A stretch of DNA of 64,000 bases. Origin: Eleginops maclovinus. Taxonomy: Eukaryota > Chordata > Actinopteri > Perciformes > Eleginopidae. The translations under genes were made by a program, and so were the position numbers. The notes under the pieces are model-generated. The model searched no databases, was not told the DNA's origin, and saw nothing but the letters and a program-made list of their open reading frames with translations. The stretch spans positions 9,746,155 to 9,810,154 of the forward strand of contig NC_086365.1 in the NCBI RefSeq assembly GCF_036324505.1, read 5' to 3'. Positions 22,711 to 37,825 of the stretch are shown here, one piece after another (position 1 is the stretch's first letter; every line of letters starts with the position of its first letter).

Positions 22711-25404
22711 CAAAAAACAACAACCTAGTTCTGTCATTAAAATGCAACCATCAGTGAAAAATAAATGTCAAATGTTGTGGTTGGATGGTTTACTCAGGTA
22801 GAAATAATTATATCACAGTCTCCATTCAATATTCTTCATAATTAATAGTATCATTAGCAACATTTTATTAGCTTATCAAAAGTACTCATTATGCAAACCA
22901 ATCAAACCAATGAAAATATATCAATTGCGTTTTACCTAGGGGAACAAAATGGGTTCCCTCGTGAAAAACAGCGGCACGGTGCTACTAGAAATCAAAAACT
23001 CCACAGGAACCTATCAAATTTGCAATGTAGTTGAAAATAAATGTGAGTATTATGCTTGTTGACGCTTAAAAATAAGTGCACTGCTGGTTGTAATTGCCTG
23101 AGTGTAGCGCTGGCTGATACGCTGAGTAGTTCAGTCTCCGGGGAGCCGCAGAGCACATTTCAAACTTGGGGCCGAGCCACTTTCTGTTAACTTTTATCAC
23201 TTCCTGCTCACTTTCATTGTCTTTTCTCAGGGTCGTTAAGTCTGAACCTTCCTCTCGCTGAACATGGATTTTCTTCAATTTGCCAATTCCGAGATCTGTA
23301 TAATTTTACCTACCGATACGAGTCGCAGACATATAAAGGACGATGCCCGATAAGGACGGAATACATTTACGTAACCAAGCAACAGAGACTCTTATAAGAG
23401 GCTCAGCCCTCTTTGGGAGACTTTTTCCTACTACTCATTTATATTTTATCTTTTAAGAGAGGACAAAAGAAGAAAAAAATACATTTAGTCTGTTACAGAT
23501 TCTTTCATAATGTCAACTGAAAGCATTTCTGCCCTGCGGTTAAGATAGCTCTTTGTTTGATCTGAGCAGGTCGTTTTAATATACCCTTGTTCTGAGTAAA
23601 ACACCACATTATCTCCTTTGATGTATACCCTTGCCTGCTGTACTTTTCTTTGTTAACACAGGGGTCATCTGTAGGTGTGATGGTGAGAAATCGCTGCTTG
23701 TGCTGAAGCTCCCATGATTCTCTCTGGTTTCCTTTTGCTTCTCTCTACAGTTCAGATGTGTGAACAGATTTGCTTTCTTTAGCCTCTCCTGTCGATGTCT
23801 CCAGAGAGAAATACTGATGTTCCAACAGAAGCCAAGCCATCCTCAGCCTCCTTAGCAGCGGTACAGCTCTCTGGAGAAAGCTGTGGTTTTATACAACAAT
23901 ATGCTTTTACCTTCCAACTGAAAACAATGACAATATTGAAGCCTAAAGTTGAGATAACCACTATTGTTTACAGTATACCACAGAAGGGGTCTACTAGAGT
24001 ACTTTTCTTAAGCTTTGCCAAGTAGTTTTAGTTTAACAACGGCAATCAAAAAGTGGCATATTAGAAAACATCAAGGAGGACTTTGTTAAATGTGGAATTC
24101 AACCAAATAATCAACATTTGATCTATATAGCCAAATGTCTTGACACAAAGAGATGTACAGTCTATTCAGCAAAAGCTCCTTTAAAAGACAGTTTGATTGG
24201 TTGAGCGTTGGGGAAATATTCATTTAAACGTTGATTTAAGTTGTTGGTACCCGAACAACTGAGAGTCCCAAATCCGTACTTCTGGCTAAGTATTTCTACT
24301 TTCAAACCGGTGATTCTCAGGTGTTGCCAGGTGGGGAAATAAATCAGGAGGTTGCTGGTATGAATGTCACCGTTGAGCCAAACTGGGGTTTACTCATGGG
24401 TGTTCCATTTGATATAATGAAGTGATTGTGCTTTTCACCAGGCTGTCAGAGGTGTTGGATTAAATGTATTGAGTATGAGTTTGGTTCAACAGAATTAGGT
24501 CAATGATTGAGATATTGTTGGGACTTTTGGTGAGTCCAAGCAATATATACTCTGATGTTAAAAGTCTTTAGCTTTATTTTTCTGCATACAGCAGATAGGA
24601 GTTATTCCAGGGAGAGATTGCATTTCAAGTAAAGCAATTCATCCTATAATGTAACTGTAAATTGGGAGGATGGAGATTTGTGAAGAAGCCTAACCATCTT
24701 CAGGAAAAGGGATTATGGTTTATTTATTTCAGTTCCTTGAGTAATTATAAATCATGGAGAAGTTTCGGACTAGGTCAAGCATTTCTTGTTATGGTATGTA
24801 AGGGTTGCAAACCTGTGATACATCCTTCAGATCAACCCAGGAGATATCATTCCCAATAACTAAACATTGCCAATTCATTTTGAAATCCGCGTGAGGAAAG
24901 GAGTAATTCTACTGCATTACATCAAACATCTGGAGCTCATGATCCCTACGTGTTAGCCTGATGGCAGAATAATACGCGTCCTATAAATGAAATGGTTAAC
25001 GTTTATATGTAAACAATGTGCTTGTTTGTCTCTATACATTATGTTTTTTGACATCCCTGACAGTGCAGCCCGAGGTGCCTCCTGCTTCACTTATTAATCC
25101 CATGGTTCACGGTTTTGACTTTCAATAATTGTGGTGTGCAATGCAAAAAAAATACAATGTTGTTTCCAACTGGTTTATTTTTATGTTTGTGTGTGCATTT
25201 GATTGAGGTTACTGCAATTATTCTTTTAGTATGAGCTGTGTTTGCCTGGGGCGTTCATGTCCGTATCTGCAGTGCACGCATGAAATTTATTATTTTGAGT
25301 TAATTATCAGAAGGAACGAAACAACATGGACAGTTTGTTGTGTAAGAGCAATACATGCAAACACAGATCACATGGTAGACATTACCAAGCACTACAATAC
25401 GTCT
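22711..25404. other. AT-rich stretch, no gene seen
   Basis: Nothing recognisable over 2.7 kb: no repeat hallmarks, no frame above 76 codons and no RNA gene. Confidence 0.5.
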
Positions 25405-25855
25405 GAGGTTGTCACGGTTGTTGTAACAGGACCCAAATACAATGAAACAAAGGGAGGCAGGTATTGGGGTTTAACCAAAGGCGAGCTTTATTTAACAAAA
25501 AGCCGTAATAACTCAACTCCAAAAATGGTGCAAGATACCAGAAAGACAGGAGGGCAGCCGACAGGAATCCAGACAGACAGACAGCACTGGGAAACAAACA
25601 GAACTGGACCACAAGACACAGGGACCAACATGGGAATGACAACGACATGACAAGGAACACAAAGGGAAGACAAGACTAAATACACAGGGACTAATCACAA
25701 GATAAGACACAGCTGGAGAGGGGGGGAGAAACACACAGTCAGACAATCAGACAGGAGGGGAAACACAGACAGGAAGCAAATACAGAAATGACAGACAGAA
25801 GTGAAAACATTTCAAAATAAAACATGAAACAAAAGTCTATAATCATGACAGAGGT
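25405..25855 (-). mobile_element. Solo LTR with 5-bp target-site duplication
   Basis: On the minus strand the LTR runs from 25850 (tgtcatgat...) to 25410 (...accgtgaca). It therefore has TG...CA ends in a short inverted repeat, and is 441 bp long. It is flanked by gaggt on both sides (25405-25409 and 25851-25855), a perfect 5-bp target duplication. Inside, on the minus strand, are an aaataaagctcgcc polyadenylation-type signal near 25490 and a gtgtatttagtc TATA-like stretch near 25675. No internal coding region adjoins, so it is a solo LTR left by recombination. A 5-bp duplication suits Ty3/Gypsy, though an endogenous retrovirus is not excluded. Open frames across it are artefacts. Confidence 0.9.
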
Positions 25856-26825
25856 GGAAGGAGTAAACAAAAAGGGTTGACCGTAGTTGATCTGGACCCA
25901 CAAGCATAAGGACATTTTAAAAAGTGACCAGTTGGCCTTATAACTTTATAAAACTGAGACATGTCACGGACTCTACCACTAATGCCAGAAACAGACACAC
26001 CAAACTTTAAAGGTAGATTTATTTTATAGAGGCAATGGTTAACATTCGATTTTTCCATCTTGCACATGCAAAGGTGGAGTATTCAATATCAACAAAGTCA
26101 AATGTAACATGGGATAATCATTGGCTGCCATGCCTACATACACGATGTACAAGATCTACAAGATGTATCTTACGGCAGGTCATCTGCACTTACCTTCAAT
26201 ACAAGTGAAAAAATGATGCAGGAAACAAAAGGCAACAGCTGATAACTCTTGGCAATTCTTCACCCATTCTTTGCATGGTTGGAGTTACGGTTTCGGTGTC
26301 TCACTTTTAGTCCATGCACAAAATTCAAGTGTGTTTCTGTTATAGCTACTAACCTTTTATTGTTGTAGGTAGTTTAAGCATGAGGAAAACAAACATGTCT
26401 GGTAAGTCCATTTTGTAATGATACCCAAACTGTCTATCGGTAAACACAAGTTTATTAAGTTGCTTCTGGGTTTAATTCAGATGTGAGACTTGAAATAAAG
26501 TGTGTAAATAAGACCTTGGCAAGGACTACGGATGGCGGTGAAGAGAAAAAGGCGGTTTTGAATGTTGTCTCTGATGTGTTTGACTGTTTTGACACATGTT
26601 TTACTGACCGTCATAAACACTGCAACACATAAAAGCTGAAACCAGCAGCAATACTATCTCTCTGTATCTCAATCTGTAAATAGACAGGCATAGTTATCCG
26701 TGGTGATAAACAGGATGTCTGTGCAGAACTCACCGACAGAATCAATGTAGGGAATTTGTCCTATTTATCATGTGATGATTGGATGACCTTGCTCTTGTTC
26801 GCAGCTTGGGGAAAATTCCCAAAAA
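25856..26825. other. Unassigned stretch
   Basis: No gene or repeat recognised between the solo LTR and the duplicated element at 26.8 kb. Confidence 0.5.
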
Positions 26826-27000
26826 GTGAAATGGAAGGCAGCGGCTGGTGGATGCAGAGGACAGAACAGACAAATAGAGACAGATGAGGACGGGTGTGGT
26901 CTCAGTGTCACCTCATTACCCTGCTGGCTTGTCATGTTTGTCACACTTATAGGATGCATCATTCGCCTTGGATCCAATGATCACCTTCATTCATTATGAA
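26826..27000 (+). repeat. Two-copy non-coding element, copy A
   Basis: Collinear with 46730-46954. Three blocks recur in the same order. The first is the 20-bp acaaatagagacagatgagg (26870-26889), the second gtcacctcattac (26907-26919), and the third tgcatcattc.ccttgga...tgatca followed by cattcat (26955-26994). Gaps between blocks differ in length. Weaker similarity may extend to about 27110. It has no SINE boxes, terminal repeats or open frame shared with copy B. It is either an old low-copy repeat or a duplicated regulatory element. Confidence 0.7.
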
Positions 27001-29364
27001 AAATGTGCATAAACAGACATTCATCTGTTGACTCGGATCCACAACTGTCACATAGAGTTTGTGAGAATACATAGAGGCAGATAAGGTCCCATTTCTGGAG
27101 TTATGATCTGGGAGAAAAGCTAAATATCTGATGGCCATATGAGCCATTGAAATATAGTTTGGCACTGGGTCAGGAAGTCATGGCCTTGAACTTTCAAAAT
27201 ACAATAGTTTATTCAGAATTTGGCTGGTTCACAAACCCTATCCACTAATAACCAGAATACTCAATATCCCCAGGTGAAATGGAGGTCTTTGGTCTCGTCC
27301 TCTCGCAACACTTTGCTTTTACCCATCTGCTTTGACCATGGCTGGAAACATAGCTATTCAAGGGGCATTCAGTGAGATAAGATAACCTTGAGTCCTTTAT
27401 GTTTTTCTAATACTTCTCAGAGTGGGTATATTCAGACAGAGAATGAGTTTTGTTTGATCACAGCATTGAAGATCACCTGCAGGCATACAGTCAGAGGTTG
27501 CCCTGTCTTACATCATATACAGAATGGATCTGGCCAATGGAAGAGCCGGAAAAAGGGCATATAGGCGGACAGCAGAGCGGAGGATCCTGCTGCAGGAAGG
27601 CTTCAATGGGCTTCTTGATACTTTTTATTCAAAGTGTAAACAGAAAGTACGGAGTTGATCTTTAATTCTTCCCTTTACTCAGACTTCTTAAGGGTACAAT
27701 TGAAGTGATGCTCAAAAGAATGGCTGTGTACGAAAGAGCACATATTTTCAAATACATTTTATACGTACTTTGACATAATTATGGGTTGTTGTGATGACCC
27801 ACAGCTCTGACTAGCCATAGTCTGGCTGTGAAAACTAAATGTAGGTATAGATTTAGAGCACTTCAAATGAAACAGACCCAACGTTTTGAGACTACACGTA
27901 AACCTCATCCTAAATGTCAACACTATGGAAAGCTCTGTAGCTAGATAGGAATGTATGTGTATTGATTTTATGATGGTTGTTAATGTAGGATAGTGAGACG
28001 GTCAAGAGTTCTCCAAATGCAGATTTAGAATGACATGCTTGTGAATTGGTATTAATATGTCGTGATGACAGTTGTCAGTAATGCATGGTCATCTAAGACA
28101 ACTAACCAATCTAGACGTGAAGGGTAATGGTTAAGATGGTTGAGTGTTGTAGTTTCTTCCTGATCTCCTGGTGACACATCTGGGAGTGCCGGTTTACAAC
28201 CCTACATAGTAACATATTACTGTTATAATTAACATGTTAACACTCGGCTTATGAACATTAACACAATCTGCACATACACATGGACACTTAATGACAATGG
28301 TGACTTATTGCACATTCCTCATGGCCAACATCCATGTAGCTTCGAGACAGTCATTTAATGTGTGAGTGCATTTAGTTACAAAACGACTATCCTCGTAGTA
28401 TCACTTATTGTGAAATGTGTTGAAAAATGATTAATTCTGGTGTTAAGGTACTATGAAATGTTCCTGGATTTGCATATTAACTCACTTAATCATTCACCTT
28501 TCATTGGACACTGGATGCAGTTGCCATTTATACCAAGACACTATTACTGTGACAAAGAAAGTTTCCACAGGATCAAACTGCCCCCCTCTGATATGTATGA
28601 TGAGAATAATAAAACTTTGTTATGATGCAGTGGGAAAAATCCTGGCTTGTCCAACCTCACACCCCTAATTGCTATGGTACCGGAGAATTGGCTGAAACAC
28701 ACGGGGATAATGAGAACTGTGCACTCAGGAACAATTGAAACTCATTTTGAAAAATGTTTTGCTGCCGCCTTGGGTAATTATCCATAATCGCGATAAATCA
28801 CGTCTTCAAAATTCCATTATCCAATGTAATCAGATGTCTTCTTAAAATTAACATAAACTATTTTGATGTTGAAAGGTCTCTTTGTTCCATTGTCAGAAGT
28901 TTTTAAAGTGACTGACTCCTGTGAGGTGTAAAAACCCTGGAGGCTTCTAAGAGCATTTTCTTGCTAATCCTGTATTTTCAAAGCTAGCCATGCGGAGCGG
29001 TTATTGTTGGAAATGGGAGGAACACAAAGGAATCAATAGCCCGCAGCCAGCCTTTTTACTTTGCTACCTCCGAAAATAAAATCTTGATCACCTAAAGTAA
29101 CGACTGTGTAGTAAAAAGTAGCAATCCTAATTGAATGCATAATGAATTGTCTCGTCTGAACTTCTTCTTTTCTTCAGCAAGTCTAATTAACTTGCTTTGT
29201 AGGTTGTGTGAGTATTGATCTCAAGATAAGGGATTTTTTTTGTTTTACTGCCAGGCTTACAGGCTATTCACAGACACAAGGCAATAAGAGCCGTTACCAG
29301 GGTCATATCTCCACACGTTTCCCCGGCATTAGCACTTTCTACAACACTAAAAATGGTGGACTGC
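27001..29364. other. AT-rich stretch, no gene seen
   Basis: No mobile-element hallmark or convincing frame. The stretch is repeat-poor compared with the rest of the window. Confidence 0.5.
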
Positions 29365-29535
29365 AATTATATACCGCTTTTCCTGTCTTTGCAACCCCTC
29401 AAAGAGCTTGACATTTACGAGTCAGCATTTACCCCCACACATTCATACAGGGCAAGTTGACTGCAGGTGATGGGGATAGAACCACCGTCCTTTGATTGGA
29501 GGACGACCATCCACCTCCTAAGTCACACCCACCCC
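29365..29535 (-). mobile_element. tRNA-like SINE fragment
   Basis: Starts attatataccgcttttcctg and runs through an accccctcaaag-type segment, acattcatacagg and a tRNA-like end. On the minus strand that end reads gtgacttaggaggtgg (A-box region) and ggtggttctatcccc (B-box-like). The same family appears as fragments at about 40090-40222 and 62600-62700. Confidence 0.6.
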
Positions 29536-30795
29536 ACACAATAACAATTAGTGGGCTTTTACTTCTTGGAGTCTAACGAGACACGGGATAATTAGAGGTG
29601 ACTCCATTATAACACAGATTGTTATGTGTTTAACTTCTGTGTTTGCCTTATGTGTAGTTCTTTTTAAATTGTTTTTAACCTTCTATTTGCATTTAATATT
29701 TGCAGTGTACAGTACCAATTAACTTTGGTTTCAAAGTTAATCAAAGTTGCTTACTTTTTATGAATTCTACTCAACTGCGACAAAAAAAAGGCATCAAAAG
29801 AAAGCTGCAACATTTGATCAACCAAGTTCATAGACAAGAAATTGGGTTTTGTAGAAGATGGTTTGGTGAATTAGTCAAATAATCTTTTTTAATACATTTT
29901 CCAGATAGAGATACAAAATATTTATATATATATATATATAACATTTAACGGTGAACCAGCCTCGAAAAACAGGGACAAACAATCAAAGTGTTTCTTTTAA
30001 GATTACCACAAAGTTGATGTTTGGAAGTATTTTTTAGAACCACAGCTGTCCTCTGATTGGACCACAGAGAGAAGGCCCTGGTCCAAAACAACCATATTTA
30101 ATGCTTCTTGGCACATTAACGGCCACTGGCTGCAAATAGAGTGAACTGGCTATAGCTTTATGTCCACTGGCTCTGCTACAGCTGTTCAATAGCCAATCAC
30201 ACAGATGCTGATGCACCACTCAGGTAAGACTCTCGCTGAGCACATTTGTGTTCCCGGAATTCAAATTGCATGGTGTCCTATGGCCGTGAACAGTGGAAGT
30301 TATAATGGAAAAAAGGAGAATAAGCAGTGAATGTTAAACGCCTGTGATGTGCAGCATGCTCTTTGACTAGCTAAGTGTAATTGGCGCAGTTAAAAGGGCG
30401 GACAGCCAAGTGTTTAGCTCATTAGCACATCTTCCAAACACTAAGACTTCATAGTTCTTGCTTTGTCTTATTTCACAAAGTTTGGTTTGTATAGAAGTCA
30501 GGGACCTCATATTATCTCACAGCTGACCTTAAAGTCAGTTCAGTAGTGAGATTTAAATGTTCTTATATTTTGGTGTTGTTGCTGTGTACAGCATATTGAT
30601 ATGTTAAGATGAGCTTTAGCAAATCAGTTCCTCAAGCTAAATGCCAACACATCCTAGCATAGCATTTTCAGACTAACAAACACAACGCGAATGCCAACAT
30701 GCTGACATTAAGAACACGTGATGTTATGAGTCGTATCACACACACAAAAAGTACAATCTGGGTTTATAAGAATGTCTTCAGTTTAGATTTCATAT
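29536..30795. other. Unassigned stretch
   Basis: No gene recognised. There is a short (TA)n run near 29920-29940. Confidence 0.5.
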
Positions 30796-30912
30796 TTTGA
30801 ACTGAGCATAATAGGGCCCCTTTAAAGCCAGAGAAGTCAGGGCGTCAACAAAGTCATTAGGTTTCATTTTCAGGGGCCGATGAATGTATGCATATATGCA
30901 TCCATCAAATAT
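30796..30912. mobile_element. Teleost repeat fragments
   Basis: gcataatagggcccctttaa looks like an element terminus in reverse sense to 20986. It is followed by gtcagggcgtcaacaaagtc, then attaggtttcattttcaggg and gatgaatgtatg, which resembles a common teleost repeat with a ttcatcctc-gggg-catgaatgt core. Relatives of that core appear in the 37-kb array and at 62.69 kb. Confidence 0.45.
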
Positions 30913-32279
30913 TACTATAAAATCCAAAGACGTGTCCAAATACTATATTTCAATACTAGTATGTTATAAAACATGTGTAAAAAAGTGCAACTGGGGAAAA
31001 ACAGTTTTTCATACATAACCTTTAAGAGTTACAGCCTAAAATTAGACGTCTGAAATGTGGAGTTCAAAATGAGGTTCTGGCTCAAAATAATGATTATAAT
31101 TAATCCAAATATGATTTAATGGACTGATTTATCTGAAAGCACCACATTTTATAAAAAGCTGATTATCGGCCAGTCCTGAATGTTAGCGTGTGGAGGAAAC
31201 AAATGGCGCTCTGAACAGTTGAAGAACGGTACATTTCTTTGTGGTCCATACTTGAGCTGAAGAAATAAAGAAGCTGAACTTATGGAAATAAATGGTGATG
31301 AAGTAAACACTTTTTGCCTCCCCTTCGGTCCCACTCTCACTCTTTGTCTGTGTCTCACAGCATGGCTTACAGCAGGGAGGGAATAAGAATGCTTACAAAT
31401 GGTTTGTTTTGCCCCTCACAGCTGTTATGCATGACAGAATCATCCAACGTCAACGCTCTCTGTTGCTAACCCGACTGCTCCCCTGCTTAGACTTGTGTAG
31501 GGGGCGTTTATTGTATTCCTTCTATATCGTATTTCAGTATTCCTCATTTCAATGCCATGTGCCCCGCTGTGTAAACATCCCCGTACAATTGCCATATTAA
31601 TACCTCCTCAGGTACGATTTCTGGGGATTCATCTGAAGATTTAGTGTGTAAAACTAATTAAGCTATCTCCCAGGAGACCGATTTAAATTTGAGCTATTAA
31701 TATCCATGTAATAGCATAATACAAACACTTCAACTTAAAATTCATGAAGGCAAAATGTATTTCAAGGAGAGATAAGTCTATTGACATTACGCCATGAACA
31801 ATCCGAAAACAACACGTAAAAAACCTCCTTTATCCGACCGTTAGCACATTATTGAATCATGTCTTATACATTGGAACAGGAAATGACACTGTTTACCTTA
31901 AAGATTGACTCGAGCCAAAGAGCAAACAACCAGGACTCAATGCAGCTGATCTTGCCTTGCCCTTTAACGTCTGTTTGGTGACAAATGCACCTGATTAATC
32001 AGTTCCATAGCTCATGTGTTATCTCAAATGAACTGAGAGGAGATGGAGGTTATGTGGAGTCTGAGGCGGCAGTAGCACCCCGTGGCAAAGGACAAGGTGT
32101 ACACTTTATAGCTGCACCCACAAGGAAAAGCCTACTGTCCCTATGCTTGTTACACAAACATCGACGCTATCACGTGTAGAATGTTTATGTGCATGGTGAA
32201 ACCTTGAAATGTAATGAATAAATGGTTATGTTAACAGGGGAGTCTAGAAACAGCAAGCAGGAAGAAGGTGCAAGATATG
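30913..32279. other. Unassigned stretch
   Basis: No gene or clear mobile element recognised; open frames are below 70 codons. Confidence 0.5.
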
Positions 32280-32536
32280 GAAAGCAAATGACTGACAGTC
32301 AGCTTTGAATCAGCTGACAGTCAGATTTCAGTTGCCTGTCCATCGGCTGTCCGTCGGCAGTCTGTCAGCTGTTCATCGACTGTCTGTCAGCTGTCAGTCA
32401 GCTTTCAGTTGGCTGTCCGTCGGCTGTTCATCGGCTGTCTGTTGGCTCTTCATCGGCTGTCTGTTGGCTCTTCATCGGCTGTCTGTCGGCTGTCTGTCGG
32501 CTGTTCATCGGCTGTCTGTCGGCTGTGGGTCGGCTG
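32280..32536. repeat. Decamer minisatellite, left half
   Basis: Imperfect tandem words of the ggctgtctgtc, ggctgttcatc and agctgtcagtc kind, about 10-11 bp each. The same array resumes at 33385 after an inserted hAT element, so this is one minisatellite cut in two. Confidence 0.9.
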
Positions 32537-33384
32537 CAGAGTTGGGTGTAACCCGTTACAAAAGTAACGGAGTTACAGTAATGTATTACCTTTTGCTGTA
32601 ACGCAGTAATATAACGCATTACTTCTGAAATTTGGGTAATATAATCCCTGTTACAATTCGCAGTGACGCAGTTACAACACATTTTAACCGAAATGATGTG
32701 TTTTGTTTCTAAGAATTCACAAACATCGCGAGACATTCCGACACCAGAGAAATAATTGTTCAGGTAGAATAGGAACTCAGTAAGCCTGTTACTATTGGTT
32801 AAGAGGGCTGCAGAAACAGATTCGCAATGGAGAGCTGCAGGCTCGGAGAAAAGAAAAGAAAAACACATGAGTGTGCGCAAAGGCCGAAAGCAAACAGGAG
32901 GTAACTTGCTTCAACCCCGAGAAATTAAGAGACTCAGTGTTGAAGATCTGCAGCCTCTGTCCTCTGTGGAATCGCCGGCTTTTAGAAAGCTTGTCAGCCA
33001 AATCCCCGTTGACACACCAATGACCAGGTGAGCTAACATTGCCATAGAGACTCGTCCATATACAGCAGGTCACAGGACCGTGCCGAGGCTCCACTAACAT
33101 GTTATTAATAACAGAGACGTAATGTTACCGGTATCAAATATTATTCAGCCCAGTTAAACGGAGCATACGTTTAATTTCAACATACTACCATTGATAGCTT
33201 TAATTAATGAGCTGAAATAAAGTACATTTTAGCATTTAAAGAAAGTAACTCAAAGAAACGCAAAAGTAGTGTAACGCATTGCAGTTCAGAGACAGTAATA
33301 ATGTAATGTAACTTACTACTTTAAAAAGACAGTAATAAGTAATATGTACTGTATTACATTTTGGAAGTGCCTTGCCCATCACTG
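32537..33384 (+). mobile_element. hAT-type element inside the minisatellite
   Basis: The left end cagagttggg and the inverted right end cagtgatggg match at 8 of 10 positions. The flanks gtcggctg (32529-32536) and gttggctg (33385-33392) match at 7 of 8, the 8-bp target duplication expected of hAT elements. Subterminal sequence is rich in gttac/gtaac words, as in common teleost hAT repeats. At 848 bp it is far too short for a full transposase gene and must be mobilised in trans. Confidence 0.85.
32933..32995 (+). pseudogene. hAT/ZBED-like transposase remnant
   Basis: Within the 848-bp hAT element, a 78-codon frame (32795-33031) contains DLQPLSSVESPAFRKLV at residues 51-67. This resembles the segment after the BED zinc finger in hAT transposases and ZBED-type proteins, where a D-L-Q-P-x-S-x-V-E-x-x-x-F-R pattern recurs. 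No BED zinc ligands and no downstream catalytic region are present, so it is a leftover from internal deletion of an autonomous parent. Recognition is from memory of the family and covers only about 20 residues. Confidence 0.6.
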
Positions 33385-33605
33385 GTTGGCTGTCTGTAGG
33401 CTGTCAGTGGTCTGTCATTCAACAGTCCGTCGGCTGTCAGTCAGTTTTCAGTCGACTGTCAGCTGTCGGTCACTGGTCCGTCAGTTGTCTGTCAGCTGTC
33501 AGTCATCTGTCTGTTTGCTGTCAGTCACATCTCTGTCGGCTGCTGGTCACCTGTCCGTCACCAGTCGGTCACCTAACAGTCACCCGTCTGTTAGCCGTCC
33601 ATCCT
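33385..33605. repeat. Decamer minisatellite, right half
   Basis: Continuation of the array at 32280-32536, with the same ggctgtcagtc, tctgtcagctg and ggtcacctgtc words. It is more diverged and decays towards 33605. Confidence 0.85.
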
Positions 33606-37171
<3,566 letters not shown>

Positions 37172-37825
37172 AAACACTTTGGTCAAAATGAGTTGTGAGT
37201 TATCGCCTTGTAATTAAAATGCTAATGCATCGCTCCTCTGAGGATGAACCCTTTAATTTTGTGAAATTATGAGTCAAAGAAGATCCACAGAGTGTTAAAT
37301 ACTGTCAACTACACTAACATTTAGGTCAAACATTGAAGCAAATTGTTAGCTATTAAACTAAATGTGTGAATTCATTCATGCTCCTCTGAGGATGAACCCT
37401 TTCATTCTGTAAAATGATGAGTCAAAGAAGGATTACATACAAGAGTGTTAAATATTCAAATTGACATACTGTCGACTCGACCAACACTTAGGTCAAACAT
37501 TGAAGTGGTTCACTATGGCGTTTTCAATAAATGGTGTGAATGCATTCATGCTCCTCTGAGGATGAGCCCTTCTTCATTCATAAAATCATAGGTCAAATGG
37601 GATTACATACAAGAGTGTTAAATATTTGAATGTACATGCTTTCAACTGGCTCAACACTTAAGTTAATAATTGCAACGAGTGTTCAGGTATGGCTTTGTTA
37701 ATTGAATTCCTAAATACATTCATGCTCCTCTGAGAGAGCCCTTTAATTTGATCAAAACATGAGTCAAAGGAGACTCCTTCACAAGAGTTCAATATTTAAA
37801 TTAGCATACTGTCAAAACATCTAAA
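37172..37825. repeat. Diverged tandem array of about 170-bp units
   Basis: Units start at gctcctctgag: 37232, 37380, 37550 and 37724, giving lengths of 148, 170 and 174 bp plus a partial last unit of about 100 bp. A partial unit precedes them (37172-37231). Each unit has, in order, gctcctctgaggatg(a/g), accctt, atgagtcaaag, gagtgttaaatatt, aacacttaggtcaaa and a final attcat. The array is not open in any frame. The core ctcctctgaggatgaaccc resembles the inverted core of a common dispersed teleost repeat, so it may be a TE-derived satellite seed. Confidence 0.9.

Noticed and set aside
25231..25650. 139-codon frame and several antisense frames of 65-82 codons
   Set aside because: They cross or lie within the solo LTR and have no retroelement protein motif.
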